From: Vibrio coralliilyticus ATCC BAA-450
Lineage (GTDB): Bacteria > Pseudomonadota > Gammaproteobacteria > Enterobacterales > Vibrionaceae
Reading direction: 5' to 3'
Assembly (NCBI RefSeq): GCF_000176135.1
Contig: NZ_ACZN01000016.1
Coordinates: forward strand, 558,001-622,000
Length of the DNA: 64,000 bases
In this document: piece by piece, positions 17,819 to 26,434 of the stretch
Layout of the letters: every line of letters begins with the position of its first letter
Numbering within the stretch: position 1 is the first letter of the stretch
Notes under the pieces: generated by a model
What the model was told of the DNA's origin: nothing
The model's input: only the letters and a program-made list of their open reading frames with translations
The model's database searches: none
Program-made: the position numbers and the translations under genes

Positions 17819-18073
17819 CTAACTGACCTGAGTGAATTTTATGTCTTTGAAATGCGGGTTTTCTATCAAGGCTGTCATAGAAACCAAGGCTTCGGTCGGT
17901 AGCTGTGTTTCACCCGTTGCTGTCGCGATGACGATGGACTCCCTTCGATGGGAATCATAGCTGGTTGTCATCGCTTTGCCTTCAACAATCTGGCCCGACT
18001 CCGTCACCAACCGAACAGGGATATGGTAGAGACAAGCTATTTCGATGTAATCGTATTGGTTACAAGAGATCAT
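17819..18073 (-). CDS. rof: Rho-binding antiterminator (Rof/YaeO family)
   Basis: An 84-residue protein of the Rof family, which binds the Rho hexamer and blocks its RNA-loading site, so it inhibits Rho-dependent termination. The hallmark C-N-Q-Y-D-Y-I-E-I-A-C-L-Y-H near the N-terminus corresponds to the E. coli Rof block with C-D-D-Y-D-N-L-E-L-A-C-x-H. The rest is the expected small beta-barrel pattern. It is the last gene of a leftward run, 2 bp after the cupin gene, so it should be co-transcribed with it. Confidence 0.82.
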   Translation of the reverse strand: MISCNQYDYIEIACLYHIPVRLVTESGQIVEGKAMTTSYDSHRRESIVIATATGETQLPTEALVSMTALIENPHFKDIKFTQVS

Positions 18074-18075
18074 GC

Positions 18076-18390
18076 TCAGTCCTTATAAAATATCGCCAGC
18101 CAGATAGTTTCTTCATCTGGCGTGGTATAGCTGACTCTATGCTTAGTATGGGCTGGTATTTTGATATGGTCACCAGCCCTCAGCTCAACTTCCTCTCCGT
18201 CAGGGTACTGGAGGCGAGCATAGCCTGTTAGCACCACGACCCATTCATGTTCGTCTTGATCATACCAAAAATCTGGTTCGGAACTTTGCCCCTTTGAGAC
18301 GATGCGCTCAAGGCGAAAAGATTGACCGGACAGGAGATCTTCAAAAACTTCTTCTGTTAGATCGTCAGGGATGGATTGTAAAAGGTTCAT
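18076..18390 (-). CDS. Cupin-domain protein
   Basis: A 104-residue single-domain cupin. The two cupin motifs are visible: D-E-H-E-W-V-V-V-L-T-G-Y-A and G-D-H-I-K-I-P-A-H-T-K-H-R-V, with histidines that usually bind a metal. I take the ATG at 18390 in place of the upstream TTG at 18429, because the latter would overlap the preceding gene by 35 bp. It belongs to the leftward run with the Dabb and macro-domain genes. The substrate is unknown. Confidence 0.82.
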   Translation of the reverse strand: MNLLQSIPDDLTEEVFEDLLSGQSFRLERIVSKGQSSEPDFWYDQDEHEWVVVLTGYARLQYPDGEEVELRAGDHIKIPAHTKHRVSYTTPDEETIWLAIFYKD

Positions 18391-18394
18391 CGCG

Positions 18395-18691
18395 TTACAC
18401 CGTATAATCAAACACCACAATGTCTTCAAGGATTGGCCTGAAGATTTCTTTCAAAACATCATGCTCTGGGTGGGGTAGGTAACGGTCTCGACCTGCTTCG
18501 TCAGCAAACGTCATCATAACGCAGTGGGTGTAGTGTTTGTTTTTCCCTTCTGGGCTGTCGTTGAGCCCCCATTCTACGCTATCGACACCTTCAACCTTAG
18601 TTGGCATAGATAGAAACGAATTCTTCAGCTCTTCAATCTGCTGTGGTGAAGCATTCGGTTTAAATTGAATAAGTAGAATATGTCTGATCAT
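18395..18691 (-). CDS. Dabb family (stress-responsive A/B barrel) protein
   Basis: A 98-residue dimeric alpha/beta-barrel protein. It begins M-I-R-H-I-L-L-I-Q-F-K and contains the family pattern V-E-W-G-L-N-D-S-P-E-G and Y-T-H-C-V-M-M-T-F-A-D. Relatives are stress-induced or act as small monooxygenase-like proteins; no activity can be assigned. Its start overlaps the end of the macro-domain gene by 4 bp, indicating translational coupling. Confidence 0.85.
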   Translation of the reverse strand: MIRHILLIQFKPNASPQQIEELKNSFLSMPTKVEGVDSVEWGLNDSPEGKNKHYTHCVMMTFADEAGRDRYLPHPEHDVLKEIFRPILEDIVVFDYTV

Positions 18692-19209
18692 GATTGTTCC
18701 TGAATGAGTGTGTTCTGAACGTGTTGCCAGATGGTCATCATTTCTTCACCAAAAAGGTAAAACTGAATGTCCAGCTGAGCAAATTGGCTCTCTGTGCATA
18801 CCGTTAGCGCAATCTCGGCGGCTTCCTGAAATGGATAACCATAAACGCCGCAAGAAATTGCTGGGAAGGCAATGCTTAGACACCGATGAGTAAGTGCCAG
18901 CTTAAGCGATTCACGATAGGCAGATTGCAATATTTGTTCAGGATTAGCAACTTGATGATAAATAGGGCCGACAGTATGAATAACATATTTTGCTCTTAAT
19001 TTACCTGAGGTGGTTATTCTTGCTTGGCCTGAAGGACAACGCACACCATCAACGGCTTCTACCTGCTGGCAGGCTTTCAGGAGCTCTGAACCTGCTGCTC
19101 TATGAATTGCACCATCAACGCCTCCGCCACCCAGCATCTTTGGGTTAGCCGCATTGACGATAGCATCTACTTGAGCTCGAGTGATATCTCCGTTGATGAG
19201 TGTGATCAT
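18688..19209 (-). CDS. Macro-domain protein (O-acetyl-ADP-ribose deacetylase, YmdB-like)
   Basis: A 173-residue single macro domain that binds ADP-ribose and, in close relatives, hydrolyses O-acetyl-ADP-ribose or removes ADP-ribose from proteins. The diagnostic segments are I-T-L-I-N-G-D-I-T, A-I-V-N-A-A-N, G-G-G-G-V-D-G-A-I-H-R-A-A-G and the later S-C-G-V-Y-G-Y-P. I choose the second ATG (19209), which lies eight bases after GGAG; the first (19215) overlaps the upstream stop codon. It is in one operon with the hydroxyacid dehydrogenase and the Dabb and cupin genes. Confidence 0.9.
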   Translation of the reverse strand: MITLINGDITRAQVDAIVNAANPKMLGGGGVDGAIHRAAGSELLKACQQVEAVDGVRCPSGQARITTSGKLRAKYVIHTVGPIYHQVANPEQILQSAYRESLKLALTHRCLSIAFPAISCGVYGYPFQEAAEIALTVCTESQFAQLDIQFYLFGEEMMTIWQHVQNTLIQEQS

Positions 19210-19214
19210 GACCA

Positions 19215-20192
19215 TTACTCCAGAATATAGGCGTTGGTGATGTTGCTATAGTCACCTTTAGCGAAGGAGAGGATATTGTCAAAGGCGTGTTGAAAGTAGA
19301 GCTCATAACTGCCTTGCTCTACGTAGCCTAAGTGTGGTGTTGCAATCACGTTGGGTAAACTCAATAGAGGTTCGTTGTCTTTTGTCGCGGGCTCATAGTC
19401 AAAAACATCCACGGCGGCTTGTTTGGTTGGAGCCGTAGCCAGTGTTTGATAGAGCGCATTTGGCTCAATGAGTTCAGCCCGACTGATGTTAACCAGCAAC
19501 GAATCCGACTTCATTGCGTCTAAATCTTTCTGACTGATAATGTGGCGTGTTGCATCGTTAAGCCTTAGATGCAGTGAAATCACATCGCATTGTTCAAAAA
19601 AGGTTTCTCGACTGTTTGCGGCTTGGTAACCCATCTCTATAGCATTTTGTCTGGAGGATTCACTGCCCCAGACCATCACATGCATTCCAAACACTTCAGC
19701 GTATTTAGCGATGCGTTGTCCGATTTTACCAAAGCCCCAAATGCCAAGGGTTTGTCCATTTAGTGTCCGCCCTAATGTAGGCTGTCCAGATTGTTGCCAG
19801 TGCCCTTGCTTGAACCGTTCGAGGTAAGCAGGAATATGGCGACTGGCTGCCATAATTAATGACCAACACAACTCAGACGGAGCAATGGGGGAACCAATGC
19901 CTTCGGCAACAGCCACCTGATGTTGATCGCAATCCGTTAGGTTTAGGTGATTGCTGATTTTTCCGGTCTGGCTGATGAGTTTAAGGTTTGGCAGGTTTTT
20001 AAGCAGATTGGGAGTGATGATGGTGCGTTCTCGAATCAGAACTAATACTTCAAACGGTTGAAGCTGTTCGATCAATTGACTCTCGTTTGAGGGGATGTCA
20101 GAAAAAACAGTGACATCATGGTCATTCAGTTTTTTATAACAGTCTAAGTGACGAACTTGATCTTGATAGTCATCCAATATTGCAATACGCAC
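19215..20192 (-). CDS. D-2-hydroxyacid dehydrogenase family protein
   Basis: A 325-residue NAD(P)-dependent oxidoreductase of the D-isomer 2-hydroxyacid dehydrogenase family. The nucleotide-binding motif is G-I-W-G-F-G-K-I-G-Q, the catalytic arginine lies in N-I-S-R-A-E-L-I, the acid in D-V-F-D-Y-E-P and the histidine in T-P-H-L-G-Y. The start is a GTG with AGGA eight bases upstream. It resembles phosphoglycerate dehydrogenase-like enzymes of unknown substrate. It heads the leftward macro-Dabb-cupin-rof group. Confidence 0.88.
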   Translation of the reverse strand: MRIAILDDYQDQVRHLDCYKKLNDHDVTVFSDIPSNESQLIEQLQPFEVLVLIRERTIITPNLLKNLPNLKLISQTGKISNHLNLTDCDQHQVAVAEGIGSPIAPSELCWSLIMAASRHIPAYLERFKQGHWQQSGQPTLGRTLNGQTLGIWGFGKIGQRIAKYAEVFGMHVMVWGSESSRQNAIEMGYQAANSRETFFEQCDVISLHLRLNDATRHIISQKDLDAMKSDSLLVNISRAELIEPNALYQTLATAPTKQAAVDVFDYEPATKDNEPLLSLPNVIATPHLGYVEQGSYELYFQHAFDNILSFAKGDYSNITNAYILE

Positions 20193-20260
20193 AGCACAGT
20201 CCTTTTAACCAATGAGGTGCATATATTAAAAGAGATGATCGAAGAAATGTAGCGATAGTG

Positions 20261-20668
20261 TTAAGTCAATATTTGCGCTTTGAGCTCGACCACATTTCCC
20301 TCTGGATCATGAATATATATTGAGCGACCAAAGCCTTGAGCACCGTATCGTTCTGCAAAGGGTTGATAGATAAGCCCGCATTGGTCGAGATAGTTAAGCA
20401 GAGCGTTCTCTTCTAGTGGCGCGATTTGAAGGCAGAAGTGATCGACATTGCGACCATTCTGGCTGGGCTCTTTACCACCCAGTTTACCCAGCGTACTGTC
20501 GACGCAAACCAAGTCAATGATGGCGCTACCTGCGCGAAGCTGTGTTAGGCCAAGTTCTGGAAGTTCGCGTTCGATAGGGCAGTGTAAAATATCTCGATAG
20601 AAGTGAAGCATATCTTTGATGTTACTCGTCCTTAGAACGATGTGATCTAACCCTTTCACTTCAATCAT
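20261..20668 (-). CDS. VOC (glyoxalase/dioxygenase superfamily) protein
   Basis: A 135-residue protein with two beta-alpha-beta-beta-beta modules typical of the vicinal oxygen chelate fold. It opens with G-L-D-H-I-V-L-R-T-S-N and ends with I-Y-I-H-D-P-E-G-N-V-V-E-L-K. Metal ligands H9, H (in V-D-H-F-C-L) and the final E are in place. It has a strong Shine-Dalgarno (GGGAG). The reaction is unknown; lactoylglutathione-lyase-like and lyase-like members share this pattern. Confidence 0.85.
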   Translation of the reverse strand: MIEVKGLDHIVLRTSNIKDMLHFYRDILHCPIERELPELGLTQLRAGSAIIDLVCVDSTLGKLGGKEPSQNGRNVDHFCLQIAPLEENALLNYLDQCGLIYQPFAERYGAQGFGRSIYIHDPEGNVVELKAQILT

Positions 20669-20686
20669 GTTGGTGACTCCCTAAAA

Positions 20687-21283
20687 TCAAAATACTAAGT
20701 TATACGCTAGCACAAGCATGATGATTCCGATGATTGCTTCGAGTATTTTCCATGAGCGAGCATGGCGGAAAGCTGGAATCAGGCGCTTAGCCCCATATCC
20801 AAGGCTGAAAAAGAATACAAATGAGGCACTGACAGCGCCAAGAGCAAACTGCAATTTATTCGGTTCGTATTGGGTAGAGATGGAGCCAAGCAATACGACG
20901 GTATCCAGATAGACGTGCGGATTTAGCCAAGTAAAAGCTAGGCACATCAATGCCGTTTTTAAAGCACTTTGTGTTGAATCACCCGCAGGGTTGAGGGCGT
21001 GATTTGCCGTGTAAGCAGAATACAGGCTGTGCAGACCGTACCAGAGCAAAAATAGGCTACCGCCATAACGGGCGACTAGTTCAATCAAAGGAAATTTCGC
21101 TACGATTAAACCAAACCCTGCAACACCAGCAGAAATCAGGATGGCGTCTGAAAGAGAGCAAATCAAACAGACCAAAAACACATGGTGCTGTTTGATTCCT
21201 TGCTTAAGGACAAACGCATTCTGCGCCCCGATGGCTAAGATTAATGAAAGGCCGAGCGTAAAACCTGCGAGAAACGTACTCAT
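20687..21283 (-). CDS. LysE/ArgO family amino-acid exporter
   Basis: A 198-residue inner-membrane protein with five to six helices and the LysE signature G-L-S-L-I-L-A-I-G-A-Q-N-A-F-V-L-K-Q-G near the N-terminus. The central T-W-L-N-P-H-V-Y-L-D-T-V block is typical of the ArgO (basic amino acid export) subgroup. It is followed closely by the VOC gene and preceded by the DUF924 gene (8 bp gap), so the three are probably one transcript. Confidence 0.87.
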   Translation of the reverse strand: MSTFLAGFTLGLSLILAIGAQNAFVLKQGIKQHHVFLVCLICSLSDAILISAGVAGFGLIVAKFPLIELVARYGGSLFLLWYGLHSLYSAYTANHALNPAGDSTQSALKTALMCLAFTWLNPHVYLDTVVLLGSISTQYEPNKLQFALGAVSASFVFFFSLGYGAKRLIPAFRHARSWKILEAIIGIIMLVLAYNLVF

Positions 21284-21291
21284 TATCGAAG

Positions 21292-21840
21292 TTAGAAGCT
21301 AGAGCCTGGCTGAGTCAGAAATTCAATTTCTTCGGCAGTACTTTCTCTTCCTAGAATCTCGTTTCGGTGCGGATAGCGACCAAATCTATCTATGATGACC
21401 TTATGTTTGATCTCGAATTCGTAGTTATTTTCCATGCCCGGTGCTTTGAATAACTCAACGGCACGCTCATGAATCAATGAAGATTCACTGTGCATAAACG
21501 GCATGTAGAGAAAAGACTGCTGTGTTGGTGAAAGCTCGACATCTTTACCTAAAGCGATGGCTTCTTGTGCAAGAGCTAGTGCCAATGGGTCCTGTGCAAA
21601 AGCTTTGGGCGTATTACGATAGACATTACGTGAAAACTGGTCCAGCACAATGACTTCCGCCAGTCGACCAAGAGCGTTGGTACGCCAGCTATAAAGCTCA
21701 GATTGCGCCGCACGTTGCAATAGGTCACCAAAACGTTGCGTGATCGTATTATCTAGCTGTTCGCTACTTACAAACCAGTCTTTAGGTTCTAACTCTTCAA
21801 ACCAAAAGGACAGGACTTCTTGCGCAGTGATGGGAGTCAT
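21292..21840 (-). CDS. DUF924 family protein
   Basis: A 182-residue soluble helical protein of the DUF924 family. It starts with I-T-A-Q-E-V-L-S-F-W-F-E-E-L and contains V-L-D-Q-F-S-R-N-V-Y-R-N-T-P-K-A-F-A and F-L-Y-M-P-F-M-H-S-E. The structure of relatives is TPR-like. The function is unknown. It is first in the leftward run with the LysE and VOC genes. Confidence 0.85.
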   Translation of the reverse strand: MTPITAQEVLSFWFEELEPKDWFVSSEQLDNTITQRFGDLLQRAAQSELYSWRTNALGRLAEVIVLDQFSRNVYRNTPKAFAQDPLALALAQEAIALGKDVELSPTQQSFLYMPFMHSESSLIHERAVELFKAPGMENNYEFEIKHKVIIDRFGRYPHRNEILGRESTAEEIEFLTQPGSSF

Positions 21841-21926
21841 GGTGATATCATCCTTGTATGTGATGGGTTATCCGTCGAATCTAATATACGAGAGTGACGG
21901 AGAAATTTAAATGTTTAATCAGAGAG

Positions 21927-23375
21927 TTATATCAGGGTCTGTGTAGATTCGATAACTTGTTGGTGAATCAGTTTAGCCAATAGTTCGATGCCTTGATGCC
22001 ACTCCGGAGTATCTTCAAAGTTAGCGGTACTCAGACGGATACAGTGGCGAAATTGATCCGCGGTTGCAAATACAGTTCCCGGTAGGATGCTGATCTTATG
22101 TTTATTGCATTCCTTATAGAGAGCGAAGCTGTCAACTGACTCGGGCAAAGTAAGCCAAACTAAAAAAGACCCTTGTGGTTGAGATAGGTGGTAACTATTG
22201 CGGAGCTCAGTATAGCGGTTTAACGCTGTTGTAAGCAGTAGGCTGAAACGACGGTTGTTTTGTTGATAGGTACGCTGCATCTTATTGATATGCTGTCGAT
22301 ATTTTCCTGTCGATAGAAATTCGCCTACAGCGGATTGCATCAGGTTCAAGCTGCCCATATTGTCACAAATCAGATACTTCTCGATCTCTGAACGATATTT
22401 TCCAGAAAGAATCCACCCGATTCGCAATCTGGAGTCGAGCATCTTTGAGAGTGAATTTACGTAGATCACCCGATCTTGGTTATCGAGTGTTTTCAGTGGT
22501 AATACGCCACGATCAAATGCCAGTGCGCCAAAAACGTCGTCTTCGATAATAGGGATATCTTTAGAAACGTTGAGTAGTTCAATTCGCCTTTCTTCAGGTA
22601 TCCGTGACCCTGTTGGGTTAGTGAAATTGGGCGTTATGAGAATCACGGCGATAGGCCATTCCTGAATCGCATTTTCGAGCGCTTTAGGGTCCATACCATT
22701 GCGGGTACAACTCGAAATCTCGACCACTTTTAGCCCAAGTGATTCCATCAAAAGCAGATTTCCAAAGTAACAGGGGGACTCCACGGCGACGATGTCTCCG
22801 GGTGTGGTTAGAGCGCGAAGTGCAAGACTGATTGCCTGTTGAGCTCCGTGAGTGATGGCTAGATCATTCGGATTGGCTTTGACACCAAGATCACGGCTGA
22901 TTTTTGCCAACTGCTTGATGAGCCTATCATTCCCCGGAGGCAGTTGATAATGACTCGGCATGTGACTTTGCATTCTGCTATGACGACCTATTTCTGCATA
23001 CAGGGATTTGATGGCGGGAGTCTGAATGTTTGGATGAGCAGAGCCAGTCGGTAACAACTCTTTCTCCTCTGGATAGCTGAGGATTTCTTTCGACACAGAC
23101 AGCAGATCGACGGACTGAGGTGGCTGCTGGTGCAACTCCCTTGGCTGTGTCGCTTTAACTCGATAGCCTGATTTGGGTACCGCATAAATGAGCTCTTCGG
23201 CTTCCATCTCCTGATAGGCTCTAATGACGGTATTTTTGCTGACGTTCAGGTCGGCAACCAGTTGGCGGATCGATGGCAGTTTGTCTTCAGGTTGATAAAT
23301 ACCATTGTGAATCGCTTGTCGAATGTGGTGCTCTACTTGAACAAACTTATTGTCGGCTAATGAATCTGTACCCAT
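21927..23375 (-). CDS. MocR/PdxR-type regulator (GntR HTH fused to aminotransferase-like domain)
   Basis: A 482-residue PLP-dependent transcription factor. The N-terminal winged helix (about 10-75, D-K-L-P-S-I-R-Q-L-V-A-D-L-N-V-S-K-N-T-V) is joined to a fold-type I aminotransferase domain. The PLP lysine is K311 (N-S-L-S-K-M-L), with N253 in F-T-N-P-T-G and D279 nearby. The domain senses PLP or an amino acid and is usually not catalytic. It is divergent from an EamA exporter at 23462 with only 86 bp between them, the usual arrangement for a MocR regulator and its target. Confidence 0.9.
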   Translation of the reverse strand: MGTDSLADNKFVQVEHHIRQAIHNGIYQPEDKLPSIRQLVADLNVSKNTVIRAYQEMEAEELIYAVPKSGYRVKATQPRELHQQPPQSVDLLSVSKEILSYPEEKELLPTGSAHPNIQTPAIKSLYAEIGRHSRMQSHMPSHYQLPPGNDRLIKQLAKISRDLGVKANPNDLAITHGAQQAISLALRALTTPGDIVAVESPCYFGNLLLMESLGLKVVEISSCTRNGMDPKALENAIQEWPIAVILITPNFTNPTGSRIPEERRIELLNVSKDIPIIEDDVFGALAFDRGVLPLKTLDNQDRVIYVNSLSKMLDSRLRIGWILSGKYRSEIEKYLICDNMGSLNLMQSAVGEFLSTGKYRQHINKMQRTYQQNNRRFSLLLTTALNRYTELRNSYHLSQPQGSFLVWLTLPESVDSFALYKECNKHKISILPGTVFATADQFRHCIRLSTANFEDTPEWHQGIELLAKLIHQQVIESTQTLI

Positions 23376-23461
23376 TAAAAATACTCAATCTGTGTCTTTT
23401 TGATTTATCTGTCCCTTATTAAAGTAGCGCTAATTGGAGAGAAAAAGCCAGAGGAAATGAC

Positions 23462-24373
23462 ATGTTGGTGAGGTTAATCCCGTTTGTATTTGTGGTGCTT
23501 TGGGCATCGGGCTTTGTAGGAGCTAGGTTGGGTCTGCAATATGCGGAGCCAGCGACATTACTCACGATTCGCATGCTGGCCAATGTAGGGTTCTTTTTAT
23601 TGCTGATTGCTTTACTGCGTCGCTCGATACCGCAAGGCAAGTTGTTTTGGCATAGCTGCGTGGTAGGAGTTTTAATTCACGGCTTTTATCTGGGTGGTAC
23701 CTATATTGCGATTGATTTAGGAATGCCTGCGGGGTTGAGCTCGCTTCTGGTTGGTATTCAGCCGATATTAACCGCTATCTTATTAGTCGCTTTCAGCCGC
23801 GAACAATTCAAAGTATCGCAGTGGATAGGCTTAGCTCTGGGGTTTGTAGGTATCAGTTTAGTCTTGATTGGCAAAACTCAATGGCAAGAGGAGACGCATA
23901 AGTTTGCAGCCATCGCTCTGTGTGTGCTGTCGCTGATCGGGATCACTTTGGGGACTTTGTATCAAAAACGCTATTGCAAAGGTGCCGATATGGTTGGTAG
24001 TGCTATGGTCCAGTATCTCGCGGCAGCTTGCTTATTCCTCCCTTATGCAATGCATTTTGAAACCATGGAAGTCCAATGGACAACAGAGTTCATTTTTACG
24101 CTAACTTGGCTCGTTGTTGTGCTGTCCTGCGTTGCGATTCTGCTTCTGCTCTATATGGTGGAAAATGGTGCATCGTCGAAAGTGGCTTCGGTTTTTTATC
24201 TCGTGCCTCCAACGACGGCAATCCAAGCATGGCTCGTATTTGGTGAGTCTTTTGATGGTCTTGGGATGCTAGGGTTTGTGCTGGCAGCGACTGCAGTTTA
24301 CTTGGTGGTTAAGGCACCAAGCCGGCCGTTCATGGGGAAACGTCGTTCTAAGCTAGTAACCACTAATTCTTAA
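23462..24373 (+). CDS. EamA/DMT-superfamily exporter
   Basis: A 303-residue inner-membrane transporter with ten hydrophobic helices in two EamA repeats. The first starts L-I-P-F-V-F-V-V-L-W-A-S-G-F-V-G-A-R and the second begins near residue 150. It is a drug/metabolite exporter of unknown substrate. It is divergent from the MocR regulator, which most likely controls it, so an amino acid or vitamin B6-related compound is a reasonable guess. Confidence 0.87.
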   Translation: MLVRLIPFVFVVLWASGFVGARLGLQYAEPATLLTIRMLANVGFFLLLIALLRRSIPQGKLFWHSCVVGVLIHGFYLGGTYIAIDLGMPAGLSSLLVGIQPILTAILLVAFSREQFKVSQWIGLALGFVGISLVLIGKTQWQEETHKFAAIALCVLSLIGITLGTLYQKRYCKGADMVGSAMVQYLAAACLFLPYAMHFETMEVQWTTEFIFTLTWLVVVLSCVAILLLLYMVENGASSKVASVFYLVPPTTAIQAWLVFGESFDGLGMLGFVLAATAVYLVVKAPSRPFMGKRRSKLVTTNS

Positions 24374-24440
24374 TGGGTATTGGCATTGTCTGTAGGCGCA
24401 TTATACTTCCCGCATTATTATTGAACACCAAAACCAGGCG

Positions 24441-24716
24441 ATGAGCAAAAAGCCAGATAGGATGAGCGCAATGCTTTCCATCATTCAGCAAGTGAAGCAA
24501 GAGCTTCCTTTGTACGCACCGGAAACCTTTGTTTGTGGTTCAAAGGGCAGTTGTGTGGGGTGCCCGAAAAAGTTACTGGAGCTGGTGGATTCTGAACTGA
24601 CCTATTGGGAATCGGCGATGGGGCGAGGTATTACGCCTCAATTCGATGAAATTCGCCGCTTTGGTAAGATGTGCAATGGGGTTCGTAGGGGGTTACAGCG
24701 CAACGGCTTGGTATAA
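24441..24716 (+). CDS. Small cysteine-containing hypothetical protein
   Basis: A 91-residue soluble protein that I do not recognise. Its main feature is C32-x4-C37-x2-C40 (V-C-G-S-K-G-S-C-V-G-C-P-K-K) with a fourth cysteine near residue 78 (G-K-M-C-N-G). Together these could bind zinc or an iron-sulphur cluster. The rest is helical and basic at the C-terminus. It stands alone between the exporter and a binding-protein gene. A second in-frame ATG seven codons in is an alternative start. Confidence 0.65.
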   Translation: MSKKPDRMSAMLSIIQQVKQELPLYAPETFVCGSKGSCVGCPKKLLELVDSELTYWESAMGRGITPQFDEIRRFGKMCNGVRRGLQRNGLV

Positions 24717-24789
24717 ATCCGCTATTTTTCTTTAGAACTCCCGTTGTGTGGGCTAACTTTATAAAGTACTCACTAACTGGGAGTTTGTC

Positions 24790-25575
24790 ATGAAGCGAAT
24801 GTATTCTCTTCTGTCACTACTCATTGCGTTGTCTGCTTCTTTCTCTTCGGTATCTGTGGCCGGATACTCCGATGACCTTCGTGAGCTGTCATTTTTTACT
24901 GAGTCTTATCCCCCTGCCAATTATATGGAAGGCGATAAAATTACAGGTTATGCCGTGGAAATCCTCCTTGCCGCAAGTAAGATGGTCGGGGAAGAGATTG
25001 ATATGTCGCAGGTGACTTTACAACCTTGGGCTCGTTCATATCGAACGGTGTTAACTCATGATAATTCGGTGTTGTTTTCTACGACACGTTCAGAACACAG
25101 AGAAACGCTGTTTAATTGGGTTGGCCCTATCGCTGATATAAAAATTGTCGTTTTGGCGCGAAAAGATGCGGACATTACAATTGAAAAGCCAATGGATATG
25201 GCCAATTACCGTATCGGGGTGATCAGAGATGATATCGGTGAGCAAACCCTGCTAGCGATGGGTTTGCCAAGGAACTCAATGCAGGAAGCTAATTACGTGA
25301 CAACGTTGGCGGAGCAGCTAATGAAAAAGCGTATTGACCTTTTGGTTTACGCCCATCGCGCAGCAATTTGGTGGTCTAAGCAAGCTGAGGTCGATCCGAG
25401 TTTGTTTGAATCTGTTTATGTTGTGAGGGAAGGCCTGATCTATTACGCTTTTAACGTTGATGTTAAACCGGAAGTACTTGCTAAGCTGCAAAAGGGTGTT
25501 GATATGCTCAAGAGCACCAAAGGTCAGTCTGGAAAGTCTTTATATCAGGAAATTATGGACAAATACGAGCGATAA
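24790..25575 (+). CDS. Periplasmic solute-binding protein, family 3 type
   Basis: A 261-residue protein with a signal peptide (M-K-R-M-Y-S-L-L-S-L-L-I-A-L-S-A ... V-A-G) and a bacterial extracellular solute-binding protein family 3 fold. The F-F-T-E-S-Y-P-P-A-N-Y start and the G-Y-A-V-E-I-L motif are visible. No ABC permease or ATPase lies nearby, so it may be a stand-alone sensor or an orphan binding protein, a group common in Vibrio and Shewanella. GGGAG serves as its Shine-Dalgarno. That GGGAG can pair with an upstream AACTCCC at 24736-24742. Confidence 0.82.
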   Translation: MKRMYSLLSLLIALSASFSSVSVAGYSDDLRELSFFTESYPPANYMEGDKITGYAVEILLAASKMVGEEIDMSQVTLQPWARSYRTVLTHDNSVLFSTTRSEHRETLFNWVGPIADIKIVVLARKDADITIEKPMDMANYRIGVIRDDIGEQTLLAMGLPRNSMQEANYVTTLAEQLMKKRIDLLVYAHRAAIWWSKQAEVDPSLFESVYVVREGLIYYAFNVDVKPEVLAKLQKGVDMLKSTKGQSGKSLYQEIMDKYER

Positions 25576-25598
25576 AAAGCAGCCAAATGGCTGCTTTT
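25575..25598. terminator. Bidirectional terminator
   Basis: AAAAGCAGCC / GGCTGCTTTT around an AAAT loop, lying between the convergent genes ending at 25575 and 25603. The arms supply U-runs on both strands. Confidence 0.82.
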
Positions 25599-25602
25599 GT
25601 AT

Positions 25603-26151
25603 TTAAACTTTGGCCTTTTTAACGAAATAAGGATTATCGAATTTCTTTTGTGGCCCCAGCTCTGAAATAACCAGTCTGTTCCACAAGGCTCGGTCGAACT
25701 CACCTTTGGGGATAGAAGGGTACAAAGTTTCTTCTTCTTCACGGGCGTAGCGAAGAAACTCTTTCTTCTTGATTTGGTTGTACTTCCGTGCAACACGATT
25801 GTGCTTTGAGATCCACTCCAACTTAAAGTTGTTCAAAGCGGGCTCGGCTTCCTCAAGCGGCAGGCGAGTCAAGTAGATCCGTTTATAAGACACTTTTCGA
25901 TCAAGCATGGTACGCATTGCAGTCTGTATGTACTTACCATGATTGGTGATCGAGATATCCTCTTTGTCGAATAGCGTTACGCTCCAACCAGATGGAAAGA
26001 AGTTAGGCTTACGATATTGCTTATTCCGGGTTTCAATCGCCTGATGAATGACCAGATCAGAGGTGCCATTAAATGTCTGCTGCCATTTGGCTATACGTAT
26101 CTGTGTCGCAGTCGGTAAGCGATAGATATGAGTAAACTTATCTTGGTCCAT
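25603..26151 (-). CDS. Hypothetical protein
   Basis: A 182-residue basic cytoplasmic protein of unknown function, rich in lysine and arginine toward the C-terminus (K-Y-N-Q-I-K-K-K-E-F-L-R-Y-A-R-E-E-E-E). It has no signal peptide, membrane segment or motif I can name. I use the ATG at 26151 (M-D-Q-D-K-F-T-H-I-Y) over an upstream TTG at 26163. It converges with the solute-binding protein gene, and the 283 bp upstream of it hold nothing I recognise. Confidence 0.6.
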   Translation of the reverse strand: MDQDKFTHIYRLPTATQIRIAKWQQTFNGTSDLVIHQAIETRNKQYRKPNFFPSGWSVTLFDKEDISITNHGKYIQTAMRTMLDRKVSYKRIYLTRLPLEEAEPALNNFKLEWISKHNRVARKYNQIKKKEFLRYAREEEETLYPSIPKGEFDRALWNRLVISELGPQKKFDNPYFVKKAKV

Positions 26152-26434
26152 ATGAATACACAAATTGCTTCTAGTTATGAGAGAGCCTATTTCAAAGGTA
26201 AGAAAACAGAGTTAGGCGCTTCGAAATAGGAAATGTGGGATGAGATGCGTGCCCACAACAACGACTATCTTAGTGAATTCTTAAACAGGCTGCCACACTT
26301 TATTGGTCAATTTTTGGTAAAGAGCAGTCACGGCTTAAATATGCGTTTTAACATTTATAACTGATATGTATCAGAGTTCGTAGTCATCGACTACGCTTAC
26401 TGATAAGTAGGGAAGTATAACTCTAAAGGTAAGT

